Positions 33,215-45,300 of a stretch of 64,000 nucleotides of DNA are shown one piece after another. Each line of letters begins with the position of its first letter. Position 1 is the first letter of the stretch. The notes beneath the pieces were generated by a model that was not told the origin of the DNA, made no database searches, and saw only the letters and a list, made by a program, of their open reading frames with translations. The stretch comes from Bombardia bombarda (taxonomy: Eukaryota; Ascomycota; Sordariomycetes; Sordariales; Lasiosphaeriaceae): assembly GCA_030512295.1 (NCBI GenBank), contig JAULSR010000002.1, positions 8,556,001 through 8,620,000 of the forward strand, written 5' to 3'. The position numbers and the translations under genes were made by a program.

Positions 33215-34506
33215 ATGCCCAGCCTGCTAGGTAAACGGAAGGCGAGGCCCTCCGAGAAGGAGAATAGCGCCGACGACGAGTCGGCCGCAGACATGGCTGC
33301 CGCCCAGGCCCTCCTACGAAAACACTTCGAGGCCCGTTTCAAGCCACTCCCCGATGTCGCTGTACCCGCCACCACTAACGCCTCGAAGCGGAGAGCAGTC
33401 GCCGACACAGAAGATGGCGATGATGAGGAACTAGACGAGGACGACGATACCGACTCCGACGGATGGGAGGGCATATCTGAAGACGACGACGACGACGACG
33501 ACAGCGACGACGACGGCACACCCACCGTCGAGGTAGTCGACCACACAGTCAAACAGACCGAAACATCAACAATGTCAAAGAAAGAGCTCAAAGCCTACCT
33601 AGTGCGCTCCTCCCCTCCCCCCCTCCCCCCACCAAAACTAACCACAACCACAGTCCTCCCGCCCCCTTCGCACCTCGCAACCGACGACCCCCTCCCAGTC
33701 ACCACAGCCACCAACAAGCCCAAAGACGAGGACTCGGCCGCCTTCCTCGCCAACGACCTCGCCCTGCAGCGCCTCATCTCCGAGTCGCACATCCTCTCCG
33801 CCGCCGGCGGCAACGCGTCCCACTACCTCTCCAGCACCGCCGCCGACGCCGCCGCCAACCGCACCTTCGCCGAGGGGCGCACCCGCAAGGTCACCACCGA
33901 CCTGCGCGTCCAGGCCCTCGGCGCCAGGCACAGCGTGCTCACGCAGCAAAAGATGCCCATGGGCATGCGCAAGGGCATCTCCCTGGCGGCTGTCACCAAG
34001 GAGGAGAAGCGCCGGAGGGAGGCCAAGGAGAATGGCATCATCCTTGAGAGGGAGGCCGCCGACAAAAAGGGGAGGCCGCAGCAGAAGAAGAGGTCATCGG
34101 AGAGGCCGGTGGATCTGCCGGGCGTGGGCAGGATGCGCGGCGCGGAGCTGAGGATCAGCGAGAGGGATGTGAGGGCCATTGAGGCGTCGGGGCCGAGGAT
34201 GAGCGGTGGCGGGAGGGGGGGAGGGGAGGGGGGAGAGGAGGTGGACGGGGAGGCGGACGGGGCGGGAGTAGTGGTGGTGGGGAGGGAAGAAGAGGAGGTG
34301 AGTGTTGGAGGGGGTTTGTCATGGTGTCTGTTTGCACAGCTGGCATGTCTGTCTGTCTGTCTGTCTGTCTGCCTGTCTGGGTGGCGTTATATATGCCATT
34401 CGATGAAAAAAGGGGGTGATGGATTGGCTGGCTGTTGGAAGAGGCATACGCGGTTCGTCTGGGATATGAGTGAGTGAGCTCGCTTTTATCTCAATTGCAG
34501 GCGTAA
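33215..34506 (+). CDS. FAF1: Faf1-like 40S ribosome assembly factor
   Basis: From the ATG at 33215 the first exon runs to 34297, then a 203-nt intron (GTGAGT ... TTGCAG) leads to a six-base coding end at 34501-34506 (Ala, stop), giving 362 aa. Faf1 is needed for early pre-18S rRNA processing in the nucleolus. Typical features are MPSLLGKRKAR at the N-terminus, LLRKHFEARFKPL, a long acidic stretch (residues about 70-100), and the conserved C-terminal half RVQALGARHSVLTQQKMPMGMRKGI, KEEKRRREAKENGIILE and SERPVDLPGVGRMRGAELRIS. The C-terminus is rich in Gly and Glu. Without splicing the frame continues for about 60 residues of Cys-rich, unrelated sequence to 34477, which I consider intronic. The open frame also extends upstream to 32915, but that part overlaps the promoter and is unlike the family. 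Confidence 0.8.
34346..34379 (+). repeat. (TGTC)n repeat in the FAF1 3' intron
   Basis: Tetranucleotide repeat of about eight units, partly interrupted. It lies inside the proposed last intron of FAF1, in line with that stretch being non-coding. Confidence 0.9.
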
Positions 34507-34637
34507 GGCCTGACTTAGACTTGGAGGTAGATGGAAACATGAAAGATACCCGGGTGATTAGCGGTAACATACAGTTGACTACGCCAGCCTATACACGCAT
34601 TCTCTCTCTCTCATAAACACTATAGTGATACTGCGGA

Positions 34638-35276
34638 CTAGCTGTTCATTGCTTGGAGAATGACAAACTCCAGTGAACTGGACCGAGATTGTTTACGACA
34701 TATCAGTTCTCTTTGTAACTCACCCAGAAGACGTTCCATGGTCTGACTAGCCTCCTGAGGCTGCGATTTAGAAATTACCATGTGTCTTTGCAGTTGGTCA
34801 TCAATCAAGACGGTAAATGGTAACTGTATATCAGCACGTCCCTTTGGCTTAGTGGCAGAAAGAATAAGAAGTGGAGCGGCAATAAGACGAGAAATGAGAT
34901 CAGATGTGGCCGGCCTGTCGGGACGGGCGATCGATCGTATCGATTTCTCTTTCTCTTTGGTGACACGCATTGAATCTGGCCGCAGATCATCTGGAATGAT
35001 CGCCATCATAAACCCATATGCTCACACTACCAAAATAAGAAGAAAGGGAGAAAGCGCGTGAGATCCGTAGTTGAATAAGAAGCTTATTCTAACGGACGAG
35101 ACATTACCACGTGCTTTGAGCAGATCAATCTGAATGCAGACGTCGATGTAATTCGGAGACAAAAACAATATTCGATCAAGTACAATCAACCTCACATCGT
35201 GCCTCATTGCATATGTTTTATTATAATTCGTAAATTCCTCAGCTCGTCTCTGGTATCCCTTTTCGACTGTCTCCAT
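34638..35276 (-). CDS. Unassigned small protein, two exons
   Basis: I do not recognise this protein. Two open frames on the minus strand join through a plausible intron: exon 35108-35276, donor GTAATG, acceptor GTGAG, exon 34638-35020, giving 183 aa. The product is not low complexity: it alternates hydrophobic strands (DVRLIVLDRILFLSP, RLIAAPLLILSATKPKG, DIQLPFTVLID) with charged helices (MERLLGELQRELICR), as a folded domain would. There is no signal peptide or membrane helix. It is on the same strand as STE12 and starts 464 nt beyond the STE12 stop. Base composition is more AT-rich than in neighbouring genes. It could be a lineage-specific gene, a decayed fragment of a larger gene or a mobile-element remnant; upstream exons may be missing. 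Confidence 0.45.
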
Positions 35277-35739
35277 CCGACAGATCCAAGAGAGGAAAAC
35301 ATGAAATCAAGAAGAGTATAAAAAGTTCCCTATATATACAATGCTGTTTGTTCCTTGCTTTGCTGGTGTACAACCACGCATCGAAAAAGGAAAAAACCCG
35401 CAAATGCAGAACAAACCAGAGGACGACTCATCGTTCCACGCTGGTATCTATAAATGATGCGTCTTTTGTGGTGTGAAGCGCAAATCTGAGCTTGTGTGAT
35501 AAAAAAATCAAGAAGAAAATATGAAAGAAGAAAAGAAAACCGCCCCAAGGCTCAAAGTAAACACCTTTGGCGTCCAAGCTTTGGTCCAGAAGATTTCCAA
35601 GTGCCCATGGAAAAAGGAAATAGCACTTCACTTATATGTCCCCAAAATCCTAAACCCACATTAAAACCCGTTACCGCCAATAGAACCTTTACATAACTGT
35701 ACAAGATACTCCACACATATCGTTTTGGAATCGTCAGCG
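35277..35739. other. Spacer between STE12 and the small unassigned gene
   Basis: AT-rich, probably the 3' UTR of STE12 followed by the promoter of the downstream small gene. No other gene seen. Confidence 0.5.
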
Positions 35740-38212
35740 TCACATCATGCCACCTGCATTAATAGCCTGTGGCTGACTGATTGTCATCGGCATGCTCAAC
35801 GTCTGCAGGCTGTTGAATGTTTGTCCGTGAGCCATATTTGGTAAAGGGCCCATGCCGTTCGACGTTGGTGTCGAGCCGTTCACAGCAGAATTAAGTGATG
35901 CGGCCACGTATCCGCCTTCCGAAGTCGGTGAGGCGTCTTCTAGAGAGCCGAGGTGGTCCTCACCAGAGTACTCTTCTTCATCCTCGCCCGAGAGGTTAAA
36001 GCTGCCCTCTACACCGTCACCGCGATCATGGGTGCGCTTGTGCCTGTAGGAGACGTCCCGTTAGTCAAAGTTCATGCGCGTTGATTTCGTCTTGGCTTGA
36101 GGTGTAATGCAATGCTGCTGCTGTGCGGTGATGTTCGGCGTAGTGACTTTGTGGGTAGTTGTTGAATAGTTGACATGCCACACGCACAACATGCTAGAAT
36201 ATTATGCCTCTCGCCTGACAAAGGAAATGATACAAAAAGGAAAAGTTTGGGGGCATACTGTGCTAGATTGTCTGATCTGGAGAATGCCTTGCTACAAAAA
36301 TGGCAGATGTAGGGTCGTTCTTGTGTATGTGTTCTCAGATGTCTGGAGGTTTTAGTCAGATTCACGACCGGAGGTTAAGTTAAAACAAATGAAAACTTGT
36401 TATTCTTACCGCTTCAGGTGCTCGAGGCGCTTGAAAAGACGACCACATCCCTCAATAGGACACGAGTGCGATTTTTGCGGGTATGGGCCGAGTTCCATGA
36501 CAGTAGCGGAGCGAGCTCTGCGCATAACGTTGGGCCCGCCTTGCATCATTTGCCGTTGCTCGCTCATGGAGCCTAGATCGTCGCCATTGAGCTGGCTATA
36601 ATCTTGTTGGAGACTCATAGGGTTGAGCGCAGGGCTGCCTTCTACAGTCGACAGTGGTGTCCCATGTCGCGAAAGGTCGAGCATCTCCTTGTGCTGCTGG
36701 CTGGTCATTGACATTGCCGAGTTGCTGTAGGTCAACCCAGGAGGAGAATTGTCACCAGACTCGTCGCCTTCGGTGAGAGGTCCAACAGAAGCAGAAACCG
36801 ATCTCCGAAGATCTGAGGGTCTGTGTGTCGCAGTCGCGGTAGCAATCGCCGCAGCTGTAGAGGGAGGAATCGACGAGCGCCGCCTTCTTTGCTTATAAGT
36901 CGGCGAGCCTTCGATCACAGAAGAAAAGACGTTGCTAGCTCCGTATGGACGAGAATACGAGGGGCCAGCCAGGTTTGATGGCGGGAGTTGGACCATGCCG
37001 TTCAGTCCATTCATACCGTTGAGATGATCGGGGATGGCTGTGTAGAGGCCGGTCTCCTCGTTTGCAATGTAGGCAGGCTCAGCAGACATGCCGAGGGCTT
37101 GTTGAGGGGGCGTCAAAGGCTCGAATGAGATCCCCCTTTGGCTGTAGTCCTCATAGTGTGAAGAGACAAAGGAGGGAGCTGGGGAGTATTCCAAGCCATA
37201 CGCAGGCATCGAAGCGTGGCGCTGATGTGTCTGAGAGATAGGGACGCCGTTGTGATTGTATTGAACCTGCCTATAATCAGGTTCCCTCTTGACCACGGGC
37301 TGGTGGGACATCGCGGGCGCCATGGTCATCGCTCCGTAGGGGACCATGGAGTCCATCCCATCCGCTAAAGGGGCCATCGAATGGGGCATCATTTGAGGCA
37401 TTTGGGACATCTGCGGCATCTGAGGAGGGGGCATCGAGTCGATAGCGCGCATCACCGGAGAGGTGGACTGCGACTGAGAAAAAGAAACCTGCTGTGCGTT
37501 GAAGGAGGAGGAGTTGGTTTGCTGGGCCTTGGTGAGCTGCTCGTACAGCGATTGGGATGAATCGTATTGAAAGGACAGAGCCGGCTCGCTGACGGCAACC
37601 GTCGTGGCTTCTTGGCCCATCTTTTCCCTCTTCAAATCTCTTTCTAGGGCATCGAGGAAAAGCCTGTCGTGCGGAACGCTATACCAATAAAAGACCTTTT
37701 GCTTCTTTTGCGTCCGGATGCAATTGTTCTTGTAAAGGAAATCCAAAAATTGGCTCTTGGGCTCCTCCAGCGACGCGTCGGTCCCCGATTTCAAATTTCG
37801 CAAATCCGAAAAGATACCCTCCTCAAATTTCTTCGAGTTCTTGACGGGTCGCCCAAAGGCCTGGAAACGGAAAGACAGGCATCGTACAATGTCGGTTCCC
37901 GAGATGTGAAAAAGATTGGTCCAAAGTACGCAAGACACATACTCGCCGGTCGGGAGGAGAAATCTGCGGATGTACTGGTCTTGTTGCCAGTCAACTGGCG
38001 CGGATATGAGAAAGTATTTCACTGCGGAGCGGTATGTTAGCTATTGAACCACAAGGTAGCGATTGTCACGCCATCCACTCACAATTGTCAACTTGCTGCA
38101 GAGCTACCTGAGCATCTTGGGGGAGGGCTTGTTGAGCCTCGGTGCTCAACATGAACGTCTCCGGCTTTTGTGGTGGCGGTGCAGCCGCCATTCCTGCGTG
38201 CTGGGAATACAT
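35740..38212 (-). CDS. STE12: STE12 transcription factor with two C2H2 fingers
   Basis: Four exons, 38083-38212, 36410-38021, 36259-36342 and 35740-36043 (phases 1, 2, 2), give 709 aa. Ste12 is the homeodomain-like regulator at the end of the mating and invasive-growth MAP-kinase pathway and controls mating, fruiting-body formation and, in pathogens, host penetration. The STE domain covers about residues 40-160 (LKYFLISAPVDWQQDQYIRR, EYVSCVLWTNLFHISGTDIVR, FRFQAFGRPVKNSKKFEEGI, KVFYWYSVPHDRLFLDALERD). A Gln/Met/Pro-rich middle follows. As in other filamentous fungi, and unlike yeast, there are two C-terminal zinc fingers: CPIEGC...HLKRH and CHFC...HKRTH. Both fingers are split by introns, and the 84-nt third exon carries the second half of finger 1 and the first half of finger 2. 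The N-terminal 43 residues come from exon 1. Confidence 0.97.
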
Positions 38213-39330
38213 TATGAGAAGCCGCCACACGTAGTGGTCTGTCTCAACGACGCTTGGTCGCCTAGTCGCAATGTATGGTCAAGTCCAGTTGAAAACCAAT
38301 TGGGACAGATTGAACAACACGTATGTCGGAAGGGACCGAGGATACAGATCGGTTGATGTGACAAATGTCCAGCAAATAAATAAGTCACTCAAAAAATAAA
38401 CAGATAAAAGAAATTCTTAGAGGTAAGAAGCGATCGTCGCGTGTTGATTGTCGGCTGCGTTGCAACTGGATGCCAATAGCGATGAAGTTGATCGTCGTCG
38501 TCGGTTGAGGCGCAGCCTGCGGTGTGCAATACCTTTCAAAAGTGAAGCGGCGGCGTTTGCTTTTGGTGTTTTTGGAGTTTTTTTTTTTTTCGAGACCAGC
38601 CCGCGAGATAGGGAAATGCGCACAGTGATTCGGTTACCCAATTGCTTCAAGCGAATGGTATAGTGGGAGGGGCGGAATATCCGCTAGCGCGATGAACCGT
38701 CCAGGTGCAGGAAAGAGCAAGAAAAAGGGGGTCTAGGCCTGCTGGAGTGAACAGCGGGGTTGGTGGGCAGGAGTGCCGTCGACAACGCAGCTAAAGGTGT
38801 TGCTTGTCGGCTGGTGATGCGGACGCGGGTGCTGGGTGCCGTGTGCTGCCGGGCCTGGGCGGAGGAGGGCAAAGGGTAAGAAACAATGGGTGAATGAGAT
38901 TAAATCTTTCTGTTTGACGAAACGAAACCAATCAACAGGATCCTCCAAGTATCGGTGGCGATCAAACAGAGGCAGCGAGCTGTGGTGGATGGGGTCGCTC
39001 AACGATGGACGGTGTCTGCGACGCGAGATGTCTGATGTCGATGGGAGCCTCTGGCCCTAGGGTTGCCGGGAAGCGATGATTACCTCTGGGGTCCGGACGG
39101 GAACGGGGATGCTGCGATATCTGGTGGGATATTGTGGACGATGGGAGAGATGAAGGCTGGCACGCAACAAAGACGCTGGTATAGAGAAGCGAGGGCGAGG
39201 GTGAAGCAGTCCTCTTGCGACAAAAAACGGGGAAAGGGAAAAAGAGGGAAGGAGAAGAAAAGTCTTGAAAAAAGATCTCAAGACGGGAGGGCGGCGGGAG
39301 GGAAAGGGCGAACCTGGGGGGTTTAATGAT
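38213..39330 (-). promoter_or_regulatory. Probable STE12 leader and promoter
   Basis: Upstream of STE12 the minus strand is strongly CT-rich at about 39200-39320 (purine-rich on the + strand), the usual look of a fungal transcription start region. This suggests a leader of about 1 kb, which would contain several upstream ATGs. Inference from composition only. Confidence 0.35.
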
Positions 39331-42300
39331 TTCTGTCGCTTGGGCCCAGGGTGCTCTGGCTGCCATTCAACGAGTGAGTGCGAAGGCCAAAGATTGCTAG
39401 CCTGCTAGAGCATGCAGCGTGGTACGGCCCAAGTGCCAATGGCAAGCAGCTGCAGTAGCGGGGGCCCGGGGTGGCAGATGAGTGAGCTGAACGAAGAGCA
39501 GCGCGAGAGGTCCGGCCGCCCAAAAGGGCCACTCGGGCCCCCCCTTCAGATCCCCCAGAACCCAGGACTCAATGTACCCCCGTACTTTCCCGACCCTTCG
39601 TTCTTTCATGGGCGGCGGTCGCGGCCAGTCAGATTCAGGCACGGCAACTGGCAACTGGCAGCTGCAAACTCGACCACCTTCATCAAAAAGACGGGGGTGA
39701 GCCTAGAGAAACGGCGCTAGTCGCAGTTGAGAAGATCAGACCAAAGGAGGCAATTTGTCCTAGTAGGCCGCCCCTAGTTGGAAAACGGGGCCTGTCATGG
39801 TTGAGCCAACCTAGGCACCGCTCGGGGCCGTTTTTGCTTCTACACAGAGTTCGGTGATTGAAACCACCTGACTCCGACTTGGGTCTTTGTAGTCCATGCC
39901 ATTCATACTCGATTCCATCTGTGAGAGACTCTTGCACTACCTCCATTCCATTTCAGATATAACCACAGGTAATACTAAACTACTTCGTGCCTAGCTACCG
40001 TTCAGATGGAAATAGATCCCGGGGTTTCCGCTCCACAAGGAAATGTTCTAGGGTGGATGGTGTCTTCTTGGATGAATGTACCACAGTACAACAGGAAGGC
40101 GATTCAGAGCCTGGTGTCTGCTGTTCGTTGCGACACAAAGAAAGCCAAGCTACTTCGGCGTAAGAAATGGTCTTGGTATGGAGTTTAGGAAAAAAAAACA
40201 GTTGCTTGCAGCGTGTGGAAAAGGGGAGTGCAGCATTGCTCTGGAATAATATCGTCCGAATAACCAACATACACTTCAGAGTCCGGACTCGGGTCATCAA
40301 CCCTGCTCCCGCCAGGTCTGGATGGCGAGGATCGAGCGTTACATTGACGTTGAGATCCATATCTTATTTCCTTTGGCGGCCGCTGTCTTTCAGTCTCTAT
40401 GTCGTTCTTAGCATCACCTGTCTGTGTTGAGAGCACTGTGTCGCCTCCGGCTTTGCAAGTGGCAATTCACCTTTGCACAGACTGCGTATCTGGTACTTAC
40501 TTCCATCTTTACAGTAACCAGCACGTATTGATTCGTATGTACATACGCATGCCGATTGCCAAAGCAGTCAGCAATCAGCAGCCTTCTCTGACCCGTCCTC
40601 ATGACGCTGGGCCTTAAACATGCGCTCCCCTCCTGGGCACGTGGAGGTATTATATGCGACTTTTCCCGATTATTTCTGTCTATTCAGTACACCACGAACC
40701 AAGGTCAACAACCATACATTTCCCACCGTCACCTATGGATATTAAAAGTGCAAAAATCCAACAACCAACAAACACCCCACCATATGTACGTAAGGTATAT
40801 ATTTACACTTTTCGCATACCTGGGTAAGCAATAAATGACAAGTCGTTGTTGTTGGAGATGAGCCGACCTCGTGGGCCGGGATACTCACCGACGCGAATTC
40901 AAGTGCTCACCACCACGCCCGTTCCGTAGCTTAGTTGTTCCGCTCGAGGATCACGATGCTGTGTTGTTTAAATTTAAAATAGGTACATGCCCAGCCCCGG
41001 CCCCGATGCTACCCTGCATTGGACAGGGGGGTAAGTCATTTATCGTACTCCATAATATTGGAGCAACCGCATTGGTTGAACGAGGTACTCTAGCACCGCT
41101 AGGGTAGCGCTGTTCTGCAAACGACGAGAAACGTGATGGCAAAGGCGGCGAGGGGATACCTAGCGCGCGTTCGCCGCGCCGCGTTGCCAACCCATTTTAC
41201 GCTATCAACATGTCAAGAAGTACATACTATGTTTACTTTAGGGCAACAAGGCTCTAAAATCATATAAACTGGCCAATGAGAAACAAGACCAATGACATGC
41301 TATCGCGAGTCGTTGTTTCTCAGTCTAGAATGAATGTCGAAGCTTCTTGAGCGTTAGGTTGTTCATGCCTGGACGGGGTGGATTTCTGTGCGGCCTTAAC
41401 CCGGGAAAATCCAACCCTGACCCTTGCCGGGGGGGGGGGGGGGGGGGGGGGGTTGAAGGTGGAGGCAGGTGCGAAGCGAGATGTAATTACCGATTATGAA
41501 ATGGGATAGGGGAACCCAGAAGGAGGCTCTTGCACGTCGTGTCCTCCTTTTCTTGACCGCAGCGCCGCTTTGTTGCCCTGTTTGATATCTGATTGATTAT
41601 TATACATACCGACAAATATTTGTTCGCGCACGTCTTTTTTGAGCAAACATTTCCGGCTTTGCGGTTGTTAAAATAGAGATGGCAAGACAAACCAAGACAA
41701 ACCAAGTACCCTAGGTACCTGAGGATCTGCCCAAGCCGCCTTACCTAAGCGCCCAGGCTAAGGTAGGTACCTCAGCTCCTGTCAAGAGAAGACGCCACAC
41801 GCGGTATTGTGCACCAAGTGGGGGAAGGGATGGACGGACTCCCAACCTATTGTCTTGCAACAGACCATGACGCGCCTTCCACGTTCTCTCTACGCTATGA
41901 CGCAACAAGACGGACGGCAACACTGAAGACATTCTATCCTCACAATTGAATAATTGATATCGCGAGAGGCGAAGAACAAGTGAATCGTGCTTCTCACCGG
42001 TGGTCGCCAGATGACAGATTCCCCGCCGCTTTAGCCAGCCAGTCGTGTTGTCGGCCCCCATCATTGGCGAACTCTCGTGCCGCGAGAACCCCCCCCCCTG
42101 CGATTGCAGACGAGCGATGCCCAGCCACGGTCGCTGAATCCCACCCAGCCAATTCTGAAACATGCTTCAGAAATAGCTCTAGGTTTTTCTGAGGGGCCAG
42201 GTTTGCCCCTCTCTGCTTCTCGGCGCCAACCAGCCTTTTTGGTCTGTCTCCCCTTCCCTTCCCTCCTCTCAAGGCGACGATGTCGACGACGCCGCCGGTT

Positions 42301-45300
42301 TCCTAGGTTTGGCAGCTGGCAGCTGGCAAACCCGCTCGTTGGTGGACACGACCGTCACAGCGTTTGTCAAGACTTTCCTACCAATTGATCAATCCACACC
42401 CCTCATCCCCCCGTCTTCACACTCTCACCACAGTGAGTGACCACACCCACCCAAGGGGACTCGGAAGAACTCCGCCATCCAACCATCCATATCGTGCTGG
42501 TAACACATAGCTAAGCCAAAGGCGCCAAGTCGGTCCACTGCCCACCTCTTTGTGGGAATGCCGTTGAGGTCGGAGAATCCAAATAATGGACTGGCTGGTT
42601 TCTTGCCCTGATTGCACACAAATCTTCTCTGCTATTCTATCGGCGGCGCCCGCTCAGCTTGTCGTCTGATCACTTATCTAAGCCTTGTTGTGGTCTTCAA
42701 TCCTTCTTCAATCAGGGGCGCCACGGCGCTTCGGCAACAAATCAATCGCGTGGGGTACTACAATGGGCTCTTTCGAGTCTCGCCCATAATAATCAGATGG
42801 CTTCCTTCCCGAAGGCCGACAGACAGACCAGCACAGCACATCTGGACGTAGTATACAAATTCACTTTCGCAAGAGATCCAGGTTCCGGCCGCTGTGGATC
42901 AATGGGGGGTATGATCCGGACCGCCGATGCCGATGCGCGGGAAGGCAAAGAGTGGGGGATGCTTGCTCGATTCCCTTCCCCCCCATCCATGACCAGCATA
43001 TTTTGAAACTCGAAACTGGCTGTATCAGAAACTTCCCAGCACACCGGCGGGGAAGGAGAGAGAGAGAGAGGAGGCGAGGCTAGCTAGCTAGTACCGGGCA
43101 AACAAGATCTAGGTTGTTGTGGATGCGCCCCCATTTTTTTGTCTTGTTCGGGTTAATCGATCTTGAGTGAGAGAGCTCATGCCTCCCTCCTGCTTTTTGC
43201 TGTCTGCTTGATCGTCCCGTCGACCCCGGCAGCTGCTCACTACCCAGACTACGTACCTATGTATGTGTGTACTACATTCACACACATGCTACTTACACTA
43301 GATTTGGCCGCACACAGGTAGGGCTTCCCCTGTGGTTCCTGATTATACCCATGAGGATCTGTACTCGGTATGTCGAGTGCTTGGCAAGCCATCGTCATCA
43401 CAAATAGCAAAATGCAACTAGTTAACTAGGTATGAGGGCTGAGGCGTGCGCTGGCACAGCGTCCACGAAGGACCAAGAAGCGGCCAAATATTTAGCACCC
43501 ACAGAATCAGCTGGAGCTGCAGCACCCCTCATAATCTCGAATCTCTCGCCTACTTTCCAGGGCTGACGTTTCCATAGCCTCGTTGTCTATAACGCTAGGC
43601 AAAGCATAGTCTCTCTGTCCATTTTACAGCTAGCGGAGGAGGTTGGAAAGAATGAGGCTCTTGGTAAGTCCAGCTTCAGATCTCTCAGCTTCCGTCTTGC
43701 TTCAAAACGCCTTCGCCGCAGCTGCACCGACCGGTCTCTCCTCCTGTACCACCCCGTATTCGCGAGTCTTGAACGAGATATTCACAACCTACCTACCTAC
43801 TCCGTGTACAACGCACGAAAGGACCACATGAGCTTTACTCTGGACCGCCCGCCACCTCCTGTTTCTGCCTTTATCCCGCGATGAGTGCCAAACAGAGCGA
43901 GCCATAAGGCTGGGTAGGCTAGTCTGTACGCTGGATTCTCTCTGTCCCGCTTTCTGACGCTGTGCTCCTCAACGCGCGGCAGTTGCATTGTACGGCTTGG
44001 CTCTTGCCGTCGGGTTTATGGGCTGCAAAAAAGGCACCAAGATACACACACACACATCACAGCGAGGTCAAGTTTTCGGGTATACCCTGGATGCCGAGCA
44101 TACCCGTGTCAACACTCACACACACCTACCTTAACCATATGGGAGGGATACTAGGGGCCGCAAGCAAGTGACTGACTGCAGCAGAAGCTTGCTACTGCCC
44201 TTGGAGCGTGTTTCATCTCCTTGGGCAAAAGAATCAGGCTAAGCTTAAGCTTTGCCTTGCCGCTGCCTGTCAGTGGCCGCTTCGATCGCAGTCCAAGCGC
44301 CCTGCTAGCCTGCCTGCCTGTCTGCCATGGGCGATACGCATTGACAACATGGATGACAGCTATGGTCAACTGGACGGACAAATGCTACAAGCGGTGTGGA
44401 CTGTGGAGGGGAAAGCGGGGGGTTGATGTTGTTTTCCTCCAACAAGAATGAGAGGCTCTTCAGCAGGGCGCACTCACTCATTGGTGGGCGTCAAAACAGC
44501 AAGCAAGATGCGATGCCCTGTCCAAGGGTATACACAAGTAAGGTTAAGTAAGCTGTGTGCTGTAGAACCGCGGCTCCCGGTGTGGTCGACAATTGGCCGC
44601 AGCATGACGGTCGAGGATCCAATAATAGCGCTTTTGGGCTCGAGCTCCAGGGTGGTTGAGCGGCGAGCCGCAGGACGGAAAGCTTTTTAAGCAACCAGTC
44701 CAGCGGGAACCCTGTATTTCCCTTCTACCTACCTTTTTGTGCGTCCGCCATAGCTAGTCTTTTTCATTGTTGCCGCGGACGGATCGTTTAGGTATCCGTG
44801 GCAAATCGGAGGTTTGTATCGATGCCAAATCGGCCGCCCTGGGCGGTAAGAGAACAAGGCAGCCTATGGCGGCGGAATGTGAATGCAGGCATAGTATGCA
44901 TAATAGGCGGATATGATCAAGGAGGGGTATTTATTGGTGGGATCTTGCATCGACAGACGCAAGCCTTACATATCCACACCGACAAGATACTGGTTATGAA
45001 GAAAGGTGATGAACCTACTGTGTAAAATTGCCTACAAAGAAATAGGTACGCTGTGCGTTTGGGCGAACTCTAGAACCTCGTGGACGAATATGACAACGGC
45101 CTCTAGCGCCCAGAAGACGGGGGGCGTCAGCCACTTTGCTACATCTCTTGTTATTTGGTATGTTTGTATTGTACTGTATTCACGGGAGGTGCGGTAAATG
45201 GTCATTGATCGATCTGCTTCGTAGCACGCAAACAATGAGAATTCCCCGACAAAGATGCTAGGATGCAGGGCAAGCCACCCCGCAAACCATATGCTCACAA

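Noticed and set aside
36072..36365. Separate 97-codon zinc-finger open frame on the minus strand
   Set aside because: It is STE12 exon 3 with its flanking introns read through, not a gene of its own.
41704..41775. Possible terminal repeat of a mobile element built from AGGTACCT-like motifs
   Set aside because: The two copies are short and partly direct rather than inverted, with no element body or target duplication. Similar motifs are scattered elsewhere in the window.
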